Assembly: GCF_013426895.1 (NCBI RefSeq)
Contig: NZ_AP023177.1
Span: 1 to 64,000, forward strand
Reading direction: 5' to 3'
Source: Paraburkholderia largidicola
GTDB lineage: Bacteria; Pseudomonadota; Gammaproteobacteria; Burkholderiales; Burkholderiaceae
Length of the DNA stretch: 64,000 nucleotides
Within the stretch, counting starts at the first letter, position 1, and each line of letters begins with the position of its first letter. Made by a program: the position numbers and the translations under genes. The notes below the pieces were generated by a model. It was not told the DNA's origin, searched no databases, and saw nothing but the letters and a program-made list of their open reading frames with translations. Of the stretch, positions 36,228 through 45,000 are shown one piece after another.

Positions 36228-36450
36228 CAGAAGACTTTGTGGATCGCAAGATAGCGAATCCACGGTGTTGCCATGGCCGTCTCCACACTGGATTGACGGC
36301 GTGCATGCAGAACAAATATGAAGACTCCCCCCAGATCACACTCACATCGGGAAGGTGATGCGCCGCCGCGGCGTCTGGCAGTTCCCTTGTTCAGTCAGTC
36401 GGACTTCCCGTTCAGGCGGGTACAAGGAATATCGTCGCGGTCGGCCGACT

Positions 36451-36684
36451 TCAACTGCGCGAAGCACGGATGGTGTCGAGTCTCGCCAGCAGTGCGCGAA
36501 TCGGTGGTTCGAGCGCAGGCGGAAGGCCCGTCGCCAGAATCTCATTGATCCTGGCGCGCCAGTAGTCTGGTGTCGTCACCAGGCTCGTCCAGCGTGCATC
36601 GTCTTCACGAACCAGGTGTTCGAGTTGGGCGATCATGACGCGGATATGCGCCAGTTCCCGCGCCAGATGGTGGTCAACGTTCAT
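36451..36684 (-). CDS. Small conserved-looking protein of unknown function
   Basis: From the ATG at 36682-36684 (preceded by GGGAAAG) the frame encodes 77 residues: MNVDHHLARELAHIRVMIAQ, LEHLVREDDARWTSLVTTPD, YWRARINEILATGLPPALEP. It is helical and charged with no membrane segment. It overlaps the end of the small membrane protein gene upstream by 11 bases, so the two are translationally linked. Function unknown; similar small proteins occur in Burkholderia. Confidence 0.65.
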   Translation of the reverse strand: MNVDHHLARELAHIRVMIAQLEHLVREDDARWTSLVTTPDYWRARINEILATGLPPALEPPIRALLARLDTIRASRS

Positions 36685-36898
36685 AGGCTTTCCCGGTGGC
36701 ATTCGTGTTGTTGTTCTGCGGGTCGGCCGGATCGCACATAGAGCGGCGGTTGCGAGGGCGGTGCCCGTGATACGTGCGGTCCATCTGCCTCGGCAGCTGT
36801 GCCCGCCGATGCTCCAGCCGATAATGGCCGACCATGAAAACGACTGCAAACAGCAGTACCGCGAGACCCATCAACATGCTTACCCAGCTTTCGTGCAT
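36674..36898 (-). CDS. Small single-span membrane protein
   Basis: A very strong ribosome binding site (GGAAGGAGGTGAAG) precedes the ATG at 36896-36898, chosen over the in-frame GTG six bases earlier. The 74-residue product has one hydrophobic helix (SMLMGLAVLLFAVVFMVGHY) and a basic, polar tail. Its stop overlaps the start of the next small gene, so the pair forms a minimal operon. No function is known. Confidence 0.7.
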   Translation of the reverse strand: MHESWVSMLMGLAVLLFAVVFMVGHYRLEHRRAQLPRQMDRTYHGHRPRNRRSMCDPADPQNNNTNATGKAYER

Positions 36899-37062
36899 CT
36901 TCACCTCCTTCCCACACCCGGCGACGACCCGTCAGCCGTTCGCTCGGGTGTCGGCAGCGTCATTAAACGCTCTGGCAATCTTGCGTGTCATTCATTCACC
37001 AGCTCCTGCTGGTCAATACGCGCAGGTTCAGCACCATGTCCGTGGTGCCGGTATCGTGGTCA

Positions 37063-37625
37063 TCACTTCGTCGCCTCGTTCCCTGGCCCGATCGTGCGCC
37101 GGGCGGTTCCTGGAACGGCCATCGCCGTTACATCGAAGCTGCTTCGGGTGACCTCGACCGCCTGCCGACCGGTTTCCTGCAGGGTTTCGTACAGCTTGCG
37201 GGTGGCGGTGATCGGAATTGAGTGCGGCTACAGCGGACCCGGAGCCCACGGGCGCGGTTTTTCGCGACGTCCTCCGCCAGTGTTCTGACCCGGTGGCCAT
37301 ACGCTTCCCACTGCGCCTGCGCGAACCGCATCATGAAGTCGACGTGGATCGACGCTGCGATCTCGAAAAGCTGGCGGTTCCGAGTCTGGACCTTCTCTGC
37401 CGTCGGCGCAGCAAGTCTGTCATGCAGCCGCAGCCATTCCTGTGGTTCCCTGACGGCAAGCGCCTTCTGCGTCCGGTCGAGCTGACCGGCCAGCGTTGAC
37501 CGGGTCGCCTCCATGTTCAGCCTGGCCAGCTTATCGGCACCCTCGACGATTCCGTTGGTCAGGTTGAAAAGGTTGTCGAGGTACGCTTTTCGGGTTGCAG
37601 CAATCTGTTCGCGGGACAGCATCAT
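37063..37625 (-). pseudogene. Phasin-family protein with two frameshifts
   Basis: AAGGAG precedes the ATG at 37623-37625. The first 125 or so residues are normal phasin (REQIAATRKAYLDNLFNLTN, GIVEGADKLARLNMEATRST, EKVQTRNRQLFEIAASIHVD). After AEDVAKN the frame slips to give APVGSGSAVAALNS, then slips again to ITATRKLYETLQETGRQAVE and TRRTIGPGNEATK-like sequence, ending at 37063. Phasins coat polyhydroxyalkanoate granules. Without the frameshifts the protein would be about 187 residues, the usual length. The unshifted frame runs on to 37128 and would give a chimeric tail. Confidence 0.8.
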
Positions 37626-38072
37626 GTCTCTCCTTCGGGGGTGATCCGGCGGCGGCTTAGGGCCGTGCGATGGATGGGGTGACTGGGCCGACGAGGTGCG
37701 CTGCATGTGCAGTTACATCCATCGATTTGCACGAGTGCCGGTGCTGGTGAAGCGTTCGGTAGCATGGTTCCGGGATAACCTGGCGTCGGCGGATCCTGCT
37801 CAACGTATTCGCACCATGGCTTGAAGCACGGAGTCGCCCGCGCAGGTAAGGCGGGGACGCTGACGTCCGGACGCGAACTGTTCGAATGCAACAAGTTGAC
37901 GCATCGGCAACGTGCCAAGCTCTTCGCGGGTCGGGTCGATCTGGTCGGCCGTTGCATTGACTAACATCAAGATGGCGAATTAATGGGGGCTCAACATGTC
38001 TGTCTCTCCGTTTATCTGAATCATCCTCGTGCGAAAAAATATCGCGTTCGCACCACGCATATCGGCCCTCCG
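37626..38072. other. Intergenic, nothing recognised
   Basis: About 447 bases upstream of the phasin. It should contain the phasin promoter. Open frames here are short and without motifs. Confidence 0.5.
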
Positions 38073-38555
38073 TCAGTCTTGAGGCGCGATATCTGAATCT
38101 GACTCACGGGGCCATGCCCTGCGTCGGCTCTCCGGCTCCAACAGGATTTCTCTGATGACATATCGGATCGGCACGCCGCGCGGCGGCCGGCATACCACGG
38201 TCTGGCCGCGCCGCGCACCGAATAACGCGATGCCGGTAGGTGACAGCACGGACAGTCGCCCTCGCAGGTAGTCCTCCTCGTCCGGATAGACCAGCGTCCA
38301 CGTATGTGCGTGAGCGCCGTCGACCGTTGTGCATTGGACGGTTGTGTTCATCGTGACGACGTCCGGTGGAATCTCGGTGTGGTCGACAACTACGGCTGTT
38401 GATTCGAGTGCTTCCACCGACGCGCGCTGCTGGGCCGACACCGTTGGCAGCAGCACACATGCCCTGAGGCGACCCACGTCGGGTTCCGAAAGAGTCGGCG
38501 GGACTTCGGCATGTGCATTCACAGTCATGGGTGAAGAGGTTCTGGCAAGTGACAA
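38073..38555 (-). CDS. Rnk/GreA-C-terminal-domain protein (nucleoside diphosphate kinase regulator type)
   Basis: A TTG at 38553-38555 is preceded by GGAGG at six-base spacing, while the in-frame ATG at 38528 has no such site, so the TTG start is preferred (160 residues). The C-terminal half (TWTLVYPDEEDYLRGRLSVL, SPTGIALFGARRGQTVVCRP) is the FKBP-like GreA/GreB C-terminal domain as found in Rnk, with the usual SPxGxALxGxxxG motif. There is no coiled-coil finger, so it cannot act as a cleavage factor but may bind RNA polymerase. Single gene. Confidence 0.85.
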   Translation of the reverse strand: MSLARTSSPMTVNAHAEVPPTLSEPDVGRLRACVLLPTVSAQQRASVEALESTAVVVDHTEIPPDVVTMNTTVQCTTVDGAHAHTWTLVYPDEEDYLRGRLSVLSPTGIALFGARRGQTVVCRPPRGVPIRYVIREILLEPESRRRAWPRESDSDIAPQD

Positions 38556-38924
38556 GTGTGCCTCCGGCAGGAATACAGATTACAGATGTCCGCGCAATGA
38601 CTGTCATTCCATACGTCCAGCCACGAATCATCGAAGAAGACGAGGCGGTCAATTACGCCGGACTGGATAACTTCGCGCACGACCTTCCGGTTGACAAACG
38701 CGCCGGGACGCTCATCCGCGAAAACAACCTGCATCAGGGGGCTGAAACGCTGGGTGACTTCCCTGAAACTCGCGTCCTGTGTCGGTTCCGGCATTCCCAG
38801 CCAGTGCAGAAGCGCCGCCGTTTTGACAGAAGGATGCCTGACAACGAAACGCAATGTCGCGTCACTTCTGCACCTTGATATAGTATGCATAACGAAATAT
38901 GTTCCTTTGTTGTCGAGTGAAGCT

Positions 38925-39305
38925 TCAAGACTGTCGCGCGCGATTGTCCTGACGACTGACGTTGCCGGTGTTTTTCGTCAAGTGATGGTCGACCCAGATT
39001 CTTCCCCATCTGGTTGCATAACGCAGGGCCTGCCGCCCGTCGTAGAAGTGGTCCAGGGCGCGAAAGTGACGTGATGGAAATCCAGGGCGCCCAATCACCA
39101 GATCGGCGGCATACAGTTCGCTAGACGTCGGCCTCGCACAGGCATTCAGGCGGTAGCCTTTGTATTCAGCGCAACAGTTCAGCGGTTCAGTGCGCTCCGT
39201 TTGCAAACCGCCGGCCGGCGTATCAACAAGCCGGCAAGTGATGGGAATGGCGGGTGTTGCACCAGGCTCCAACGCTTCGTTTGAACATTTGGTTTGCGTT
39301 TCCAT
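38925..39305 (-). CDS. Small Burkholderia-type protein of unknown function
   Basis: From the ATG at 39303-39305 (GGGGAAA upstream) the frame gives 126 residues. The core YKGYRLNACARPTSSELYAA, DLVIGRPG and ALDHFYDGRQALRYATRWGR resembles a short conserved domain that I have seen in many Burkholderia hypothetical proteins. WGRIWVDHH is the family-like ending of the domain. No signal peptide or catalytic motif. Function unknown. Confidence 0.68.
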   Translation of the reverse strand: METQTKCSNEALEPGATPAIPITCRLVDTPAGGLQTERTEPLNCCAEYKGYRLNACARPTSSELYAADLVIGRPGFPSRHFRALDHFYDGRQALRYATRWGRIWVDHHLTKNTGNVSRQDNRARQS

Positions 39306-39800
39306 GGTTTCCCCAGTTGCTCGCAACAGACCTTGTCGCGTCTAGGACATGCGACGAACGGCCGCACGTTCGAGCGCCACGAGGATCTGGTGGAATGCGT
39401 CGTTCGCCCACGCGCGTGCAGGCAGCACCTCAGGTCGCGGCATCCTGAAGGAAAGACGCAACCGTGGGGTCGTAGGTGGCCAGCTGAGGTAGGGGGCCGC
39501 GGCCTTCGCTGTAGTGTGTTAAGCGAAGAGCCGGGCAAAAGGAAGTGCTGACTTGTCCGCGGGACCTCCGCGGCTCCAGCGGGGTCTCACAAACCCGGTC
39601 TTCCGACGCCAACCGTGTCCCGTTCCGGCTTGGGCCGGGAAGGGACACGACGTGAGAAGAGGATTCGGGATGAAAGACATGGAAATGGTTTCAACTGAGA
39701 CCGGGTGGCTGAACAATCAGGAATGCGTACAGCCCCATTAAAGCCCACTTGGCATAAGTACGCAAGGTAAATGAAAGATTTGCCGAGTCTGGCTGAATGA
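39306..39800. other. Intergenic, nothing recognised
   Basis: About 495 bases with no gene-like frame. A 23-codon frame at 39670-39741 with a weak ribosome site is too short to support. Confidence 0.45.
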
Positions 39801-40470
39801 CTATTTGTTATCTGAACAGGCCCTGAAACGAAAATGTCCGCACACCGATTCGATGGGCCGCGACTGCGCTTCGGCATCTTCGAAAACCTCATAGTCACTA
39901 TCTTCCGGCGGAAAATACGGACCCGTGCGCCCGGGCATCACAATGCCCTTTGCAGTGATACCGCCCAGCGCCCGATCGAAATTTTCCTCGTGAAGTGAGT
40001 TTGCGGAAATATCGCCGTTCTGCCAGCTCGACATCATCGACAGAATATTGTTGGCGTCTTTCTTCAAGAAATCACCTTCCCAGAACTGAGAAATAAAGTC
40101 CTTGAGCGACCATACTCCATGGCTTCCATGTTGAGCCGTTGACGAGAAACGCCTGCGAAAATCCCCAGGCGGCAAACACACGGGCAGCAGCGCGCATTCC
40201 ACGCGTCGGCAGTGCATCGTAGACCCCGTTCCTGCAATCTGGGTCCAAAAGCAATGGCGCCTTCAGCCCTTCGATAAACACAAGGTTGTGCCGCGAGCAC
40301 CGAGCCGCCCCCCCAAAAACGGCAGAATGCGCTCGACCCTCTTCGGATACATCGAGGCCCAATGGAATCTCTGCATCGCGGCCATTGACCAGCCGGCGAC
40401 GAGCCTAAGAGACTCGATGCCAAACTTCTCCGTCACAACGCTGCCGTACTCGGTCGGAATCGCCGCACCG
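39801..40470 (-). pseudogene. Alpha/beta hydrolase (homoserine acetyltransferase-like), decayed
   Basis: Minus-strand pieces in alternating frames read VVTEKFGIESLRLVAGWSMA, AMQRFHWASMYPKRVERILP, KAPLLLDPDCRNGVYDALPT, RGMRAAARVFAAWGFSQAFL, WEGDFLKKDANNILSMMSSW and GKIVMPGRTGPYFPPEDSDY-like sequence ending IESVCGHFRF. This is a MetX-like hydrolase in correct order. The nucleophile motif GWSMG has become GWSMA, and at least three frameshifts are present. The N-terminal third is missing. Confidence 0.75.
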
Positions 40471-40515
40471 AGGGGTCCACGATTCCTGGCGAGCAGCACT
40501 TCTTCTTCATGTGAT

Positions 40516-40615
40516 TTCCTTGCGTAGGGTGATCGACGCCGGTTATGTGGACCGCGTGCTGCTTTCGCAGGACGTATTTCTGAGATGATGCTCACCCGCT
40601 ACGGCGCCTTTGGGG
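40516..40615 (+). pseudogene. Phosphotriesterase-family C-terminal scrap
   Basis: Reads SLRRVIDAGYVDRVLLSQDV then, after one frameshift, MMLTRYGAFG. This is the conserved metal-binding segment near the C-terminus of phosphotriesterase/lactonase-type amidohydrolases (the LLSQDV Asp is a catalytic ligand). Only about 33 codons remain. Confidence 0.6.
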
Positions 40616-40629
40616 TCGCGCAGATTGCT

Positions 40630-41160
40630 GACATCGACGCAGGCGATAAGCTGCTGATGCAAGGCGACCTGTCTCTCGACTGCACGCTCAGTGTGATCGA
40701 ACATGCACGCGAAAGGGTCGTCGCTGCGGTCATTGTCAACGCGGCGCCATGGTGCTGTCCGGATACGTCGGCGCTCGAGTTGCGCGGGGGTGATCGCCAA
40801 CGAGGGCGAAATTCGCGACATCTCCGACATTGACGAGCCCGAGCAAGCGGCGTGCTGGCTGCTGGCGCGAGGACCTGAATGGGTCGTCGTCACCCTTGGC
40901 GCACGCGGCGCATTGCTAGTGCGTGCCGACCAGGCGGTGCATCTGCCGGCGTTGCCGGCGGTGGCGGCCGACACGTCGGGTGCCGGTGATGTGTTTTGAG
41001 GCGTGCTGGCGGCGATGCTTTTGCAGGCTGCGGTTGCTGCCGGCAATCGGCTGCGCGCAACGGGCTGCTGCGCTGGCCGTCGAGCGGCACGGAACCTTTG
41101 CCTCGATCCTGGCCGCCATAGAGATGCGGCAGATAATGCAGGCTGTGTCCAGCGAACCGT
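40630..41160 (+). pseudogene. Ribokinase (PfkB family) fragment
   Basis: Frames in order read DAGDKLLMQGDLSLDCTLSV, IEHARERVVA, then GVIANEGEIRDISDIDEPEQ, ARGPEWVVVTLGARGALLVR and the catalytic anion-hole motif DTSGAGDVF, directly followed by a TGA, then VLAAMLLQAA and pieces of AAALAVERHGTFASI. This is the C-terminal two thirds of a ribokinase-like sugar kinase, with several frameshifts and a stop just after the catalytic Asp. It lies beside the sugar ABC operon and may be a lost member of it. Confidence 0.75.
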
Positions 41161-41383
41161 CAGTGATCTTTTGCTGACACTGTTTGGGCAAGACAATCTG
41201 CCGGCTCGAAGCATGTTGGGAATGCGCTCGTTGCCGACGGGTATCCTGGTCAGGATTGACAGCATCGTGAGTTGAAGGGGTAATGGGTCTCACTCGACGC
41301 CGCGCACATACGAGCGGAATGACGCGAATTCCACATCACCGTTGAGAGTTACGCGCGCGCCAGAAAACGGATGCAGCGAATCA
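41161..41383. other. Short gap with a possible gene tail on the minus strand
   Basis: On the minus strand about 41285-41410 reads DDSLHPFSGARVTLNGDVEF and ASFRSYVRGVE before a stop. It looks protein-like but I cannot assign it. It partly overlaps the 3' end of the GntR gene. Confidence 0.25.
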
Positions 41384-42139
41384 TCATGTTCTTTGTCGAC
41401 GACGAGAATGAGGCTGATCTACGCTCCCTTCACTTTTTGGATCTGCCTCCTGCTTCAATGCACCGCTGATCCACCTTTCTTCTGAAGCGCGGAGGTGCGC
41501 TCGCATCGCTGTTTGCGCTGCGATCGGGTCGCCCGCCTGCAAAGCTCTCAAGATCTCGTCGTGTTCCTGTACAGCTGCGGTCCACGTCTGGGCGCTTTCT
41601 GTGTGGCCACGCATGGCAGCCGCAATCGGATCATGGCGGCTGTCGAACAGCTCTCCGACAAAGCGGCTCAGCACGGAGTTGCCAGCTGCCTCGGCAATCA
41701 GCATGTGGAATTGCCGGTCTGCCTCGACGGGCGACTTGCCAGCCGCCGCCAGTCTGCGCATGCGTTCAACTGTACGACGCAACCGGTCGAGCATTGCCGC
41801 GCTCATCCGTGCCGTGGCAAGAACGGCGACGCTACCCTCTATCGCCGCGCGGGCCTGCATCAGTTCGGACGGACTATCGCCAAGGGCGCCCATCGACTCG
41901 ACGTCGTTCGAGCCTCCGCTGCGCACATAAACCCCCGACCCCATCCGGATTTCGATCTGCCCGCCGATTTCCAGTGCGATGAGCGCTTCGCGTAGCGACG
42001 GGCGTGACACGCCGAGCTTCAGCGCCAGCTCCCGCTCAGGCGGCAGCCGGTCGCCCGGCGGAAATTCCCCTTTGCGAATCAACGCAATGATCTGAGTGGC
42101 AACGGATTGGTAAAGCCGCTTGGGTTCTGTCGATTTCAT
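41384..42139 (-). CDS. GntR-family regulator, FCD (FadR-like) type
   Basis: The 251-residue protein has a GntR winged helix (SVATQIIALIRKGEFPPGDR, LPPERELALKLGVSRPSLRE) followed by an FCD domain with its metal-site residues Asp/His in EADRQFHMLIAEAAGNSVLS and EHDEILRALQAGD. Such regulators bind sugar acids or carboxylates. It is divergent from the sugar ABC operon. A promoter with an overlapping TTGG-N5-CCAA site and an inverted TTGTCG-N12-CGACAA repeat lies in the gap. It is the likely repressor of the operon. Confidence 0.93.
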   Translation of the reverse strand: MKSTEPKRLYQSVATQIIALIRKGEFPPGDRLPPERELALKLGVSRPSLREALIALEIGGQIEIRMGSGVYVRSGGSNDVESMGALGDSPSELMQARAAIEGSVAVLATARMSAAMLDRLRRTVERMRRLAAAGKSPVEADRQFHMLIAEAAGNSVLSRFVGELFDSRHDPIAAAMRGHTESAQTWTAAVQEHDEILRALQAGDPIAAQTAMRAHLRASEERWISGALKQEADPKSEGSVDQPHSRRRQRT

Positions 42140-42290
42140 GACGCAGATTGTTGCCTGTATCTGGACGGCGTCGGTGCCGTTCGGCCGAGTCTAACACATG
42201 GACTTCAGCGCTCTAGAAGCCCGTCACAAAGGGGATCTGTGCCGACAATAGGGTAAACGATAGCGGTAAGATGAATATTAAAAATCCATA

Positions 42291-42303
42291 TTGGCTTGAC
42301 CAA
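42291..42303. promoter_or_regulatory. Candidate GntR operator TTGG-N5-CCAA
   Basis: TTGGCTTGACCAA overlaps the -35 box of the ABC operon promoter. The form (TTGG, five bases, CCAA) resembles sites of FadR-type GntR proteins. Binding would block the promoter. Inference from position and symmetry. Confidence 0.45.
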
Positions 42304-42324
42304 ATAGTTGTCGCGCGGTCTAAT
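42296..42324 (+). promoter_or_regulatory. Sigma-70 promoter of the sugar ABC operon
   Basis: TTGACC at 42296-42301 and TCTAAT at 42319-42324, separated by 17 bases, lie about 60 bases before the ATG at 42383. It is one of the best-formed promoters in the window. Confidence 0.6.
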
Positions 42325-42331
42325 TCGACAA
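42308..42331. promoter_or_regulatory. Inverted repeat TTGTCG-N12-CGACAA across the -10 box
   Basis: Six-base arms at 42308-42313 and 42326-42331 frame the -10 hexamer. It is a second candidate operator for the divergent GntR-family repressor. Confidence 0.45.
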
Positions 42332-42382
42332 AATTGGACTGACCGACATGCACGACAGGTCGGCTGCCTGACAGGAGACGCA

Positions 42383-43933
42383 ATGAAGATGCATTCCGAA
42401 ACGCCCGGCGATTCAGCCGAATGCAGGGATCACGCTGACGGAGCCATACTCAGGCTGGCAGGTATCGGGAAGCGGTTTCCGGGCGTTGTCGCTCTCGAAG
42501 GCATTCATCTGGATTTGCGCTGTGGCGAGGTTCATGCCGTCTGCGGTGAAAACGGCGCTGGAAAATCCACGCTGATGAAAATCATCAGTGGTCAGTATCA
42601 GCCGGACGAAGGCGTCATTCACTACCGCGGCGAGCCGGCCCGCTTCGCATCGACGTCCCATGCACAGGCCGCGGGTATCGTGATCATCCATCAGGAGCTC
42701 AACCTCGTACCGCACCTGACAGTGGCGGAAAATCTGTTCCTCGCGCGCGAACCCAAACGTGGCCCGTTTGTCGACTCGCGCAGGCTGAACGCAGATGCCG
42801 CCCGCTGCCTGGCGCGTGTCGGCCTCAACGTTTCGCCCGTGACGCCGCTCGGCGCACTGTCGATCGCCCAGCAGCAGATGGTCGAGATCGCCAAGGCGCT
42901 GTCGCTCGATGCGCATGTGCTGATCATGGACGAGCCGACGTCTTCGCTGACGGAATCGGAAACGGTCCAGCTTTTTCGCATCATCAAGGAACTGCGGGCG
43001 GCGGGTAAGGCGATTCTCTACATCTCGCACCGCCTCGACGAAATGGTTCACATCGTCGATCGCGTGACCGTGCTGCGAGATGGTCGTCACATTTCGACCG
43101 ACGACTTTTCGGCGTTGAGCGTGAATGACATCGTCGCGCGCATGGTTGGGCGCTCGCTGGACGATGCGTATCCGCCGCGTCAGTCGTGGCCGTCTGATGT
43201 CGTACTGCTCAGCGTGCGCAATCTCAGGCGCGATGGCGTGTTCGGCCCTGTCTCATTCGATCTGCGCCGGGGCGAGATTCTCGGCTTCGCGGGCTTGATG
43301 GGAGCAGGGCGCACCGAGATAGCACGCGCGATATTCGGCGCCGACAGGCTCGACGATGGGACCATTGCGCTCCACGGCCAACCGGTGACGATACGCTCGC
43401 CGCGAGAAGCGATCCGTCATGGCATTGCGTACCTGTCCGAAGATCGTAAGCAGGATGGGCTCGCTCTCTCGATGTCCGTCGCTGCAAACATCACGCTGGC
43501 AAACGTGCGAGGCGTTTCTTCGCGCAGCGGCTTTCTGCGGTTCGGCGAAGAGGCCGCGATCGCGCAGCGTTATGTGCAGGACCTGGCGATTCGCACGCCG
43601 TCCGTCGACCAGATCGTGCGCAATCTCTCGGGTGGCAACCAGCAGAAAGTCGTCATCGGCAAGTGGCTGTACCGCGGATCAAAAATCCTCTTCTTCGACG
43701 AACCTACGCGCGGTATCGACGTGGGTGCGAAGTTTGCCATTTACGGACTGATGGATCGCCTTGCGGCAGACGGCGTCGGTGTCGTACTGATCAGTTCGGA
43801 GTTGCCGGAACTGCTGGGAATGACCGATCGGATAGCCGTATTCCACGAGGGACATCAGACGGCGCTTCTTGAGACGAAGCGCACCAGCCAGGAGGAAATC
43901 ATGCACTTTGCTTCGGGGTACGCACATGCTTGA
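42383..43933 (+). CDS. Sugar ABC transporter ATP-binding protein (RbsA type)
   Basis: ACAGGAGACGCA precedes the ATG at 42383; the product is 516 residues. Two fused nucleotide-binding domains are present. The first has Walker A GENGAGKS at 55-62, signature LSIAQQQ and Walker B VLIMDEPTSSL. The second has a degenerate Walker A (GLMGAGRTE) but a good signature LSGGNQQK and Walker B ILFFDEPTRGI. This asymmetry is normal for the ribose/galactose-type carbohydrate uptake family 2. It powers sugar import at the inner membrane with the permease and binding protein that follow. Confidence 0.95.
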   Translation: MKMHSETPGDSAECRDHADGAILRLAGIGKRFPGVVALEGIHLDLRCGEVHAVCGENGAGKSTLMKIISGQYQPDEGVIHYRGEPARFASTSHAQAAGIVIIHQELNLVPHLTVAENLFLAREPKRGPFVDSRRLNADAARCLARVGLNVSPVTPLGALSIAQQQMVEIAKALSLDAHVLIMDEPTSSLTESETVQLFRIIKELRAAGKAILYISHRLDEMVHIVDRVTVLRDGRHISTDDFSALSVNDIVARMVGRSLDDAYPPRQSWPSDVVLLSVRNLRRDGVFGPVSFDLRRGEILGFAGLMGAGRTEIARAIFGADRLDDGTIALHGQPVTIRSPREAIRHGIAYLSEDRKQDGLALSMSVAANITLANVRGVSSRSGFLRFGEEAAIAQRYVQDLAIRTPSVDQIVRNLSGGNQQKVVIGKWLYRGSKILFFDEPTRGIDVGAKFAIYGLMDRLAADGVGVVLISSELPELLGMTDRIAVFHEGHQTALLETKRTSQEEIMHFASGYAHA

Positions 43934-44960
43934 CATCGCATCCGAACGAACCGGGGAGGCCGTCGACCGCACCGCGGCACGCAGGCGTCGCCGCGATCTC
44001 ATCCAGAAGTTTGCGGCACTCGGCAGTCTGGTTGTACTCGTCATTGCGTTCTCGGTCACGAGTGGGGCGTTTTTCTCGGTTGGCAACATGATGACGGTCA
44101 GCCTGCAGGTGACCTCCATCGCCTATCTTGGTGTCGCAGCAACCTGCGTGATCATCACGGGCGGGATCGATCTTTCGGTAGGTTCCGTGCTTGCCCTCTC
44201 GGGGGTCACGGCGGCGCTTCTGGTGAAGTCCGGCGTACCCGTCCCCGTCGCGATGCTCGGCGGTGTTCTCGTTGGAGCGGTGTGCGGCCTCGTGAACGGA
44301 ATCTGCGTCACGCAGATGGGCCTGCCGCCATTCATTGCGACGCTGGGCATGATGCTCGTCGCGCGAGGCGTTGCGCTGCAAATCACGGGCGCCCGTCCAG
44401 TCTCCGATCTCGGCGATGCGTTCGGCGCGCTCGGTAACGGCGCGCTGTTCCGCATCTCCCACATCGGCCCCGATGGCTTTCCGGACACCACGTTTCCCGG
44501 CATTCCGTATCCCGTTGTGATCATGGTCGTGTTGTTCGTCGCGGGGTCGATCCTTCTTTCGAAAACGTCGCTTGGCCGTCACATCTATGCGGTTGGCTCG
44601 AATGCGGAAGCAGCGCGTCTGTCGGGCGTCAACGTTCGCGGCGTCACGCTTTTCACCTATGTGCTTTCAGGCGTGCTCGCGGGCGTCACGGGATGTGTCC
44701 TGATGTCGCGACTCGTGACGGGACAGCCAAACGAAGGCGTCATGTATGAACTCGACGCCATTGCGAGTGCGGTCATCGGCGGGACGTCGCTGATGGGCGG
44801 TGTGGGAACGATATCCGGCACGGCCATCGGTGCATTTGTGATTGGTGTGCTTCGCAACGGTCTGAACATGAACGGTGTGTCCAGTTTCATCCAGCAGATC
44901 ATTATCGGACTGGTGATTCTCGGTACGGTGTGGATCGACCGGATGCGAAGCCACAAGTAG
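43926..44960 (+). CDS. Sugar ABC transporter permease (RbsC type)
   Basis: The ATG at 43926 overlaps the end of the ATPase gene by eight bases. The 344-residue product has about ten hydrophobic segments and the family motifs VIITGGIDLSVGSVLALSGV, LGMMLVARGVALQITGARP and SLMGGVGTISGTAIGAFVIG. It forms the membrane channel of the carbohydrate ABC importer. The positively charged N-terminus (TAARRRRRDLIQK) is common in the group. Confidence 0.95.
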   Translation: MLDIASERTGEAVDRTAARRRRRDLIQKFAALGSLVVLVIAFSVTSGAFFSVGNMMTVSLQVTSIAYLGVAATCVIITGGIDLSVGSVLALSGVTAALLVKSGVPVPVAMLGGVLVGAVCGLVNGICVTQMGLPPFIATLGMMLVARGVALQITGARPVSDLGDAFGALGNGALFRISHIGPDGFPDTTFPGIPYPVVIMVVLFVAGSILLSKTSLGRHIYAVGSNAEAARLSGVNVRGVTLFTYVLSGVLAGVTGCVLMSRLVTGQPNEGVMYELDAIASAVIGGTSLMGGVGTISGTAIGAFVIGVLRNGLNMNGVSSFIQQIIIGLVILGTVWIDRMRSHK

Positions 44961-45000
44961 CGACAAGAAGACTATCAACCACGCGAGAAAGGAGCGAGAC

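Noticed and set aside
38525..38890. 121-codon minus-strand frame upstream of the Rnk-like gene
   Set aside because: It looks partly protein-like and has AAAGGAAC upstream, but it runs into the Rnk-like gene, ends in Cys/His-rich sequence and I know no family. Support is too weak.
39670..39741. 23-codon frame beginning MKDMEMVSTETGW
   Set aside because: Too short, with a weak ribosome binding site and no homologue recognised.
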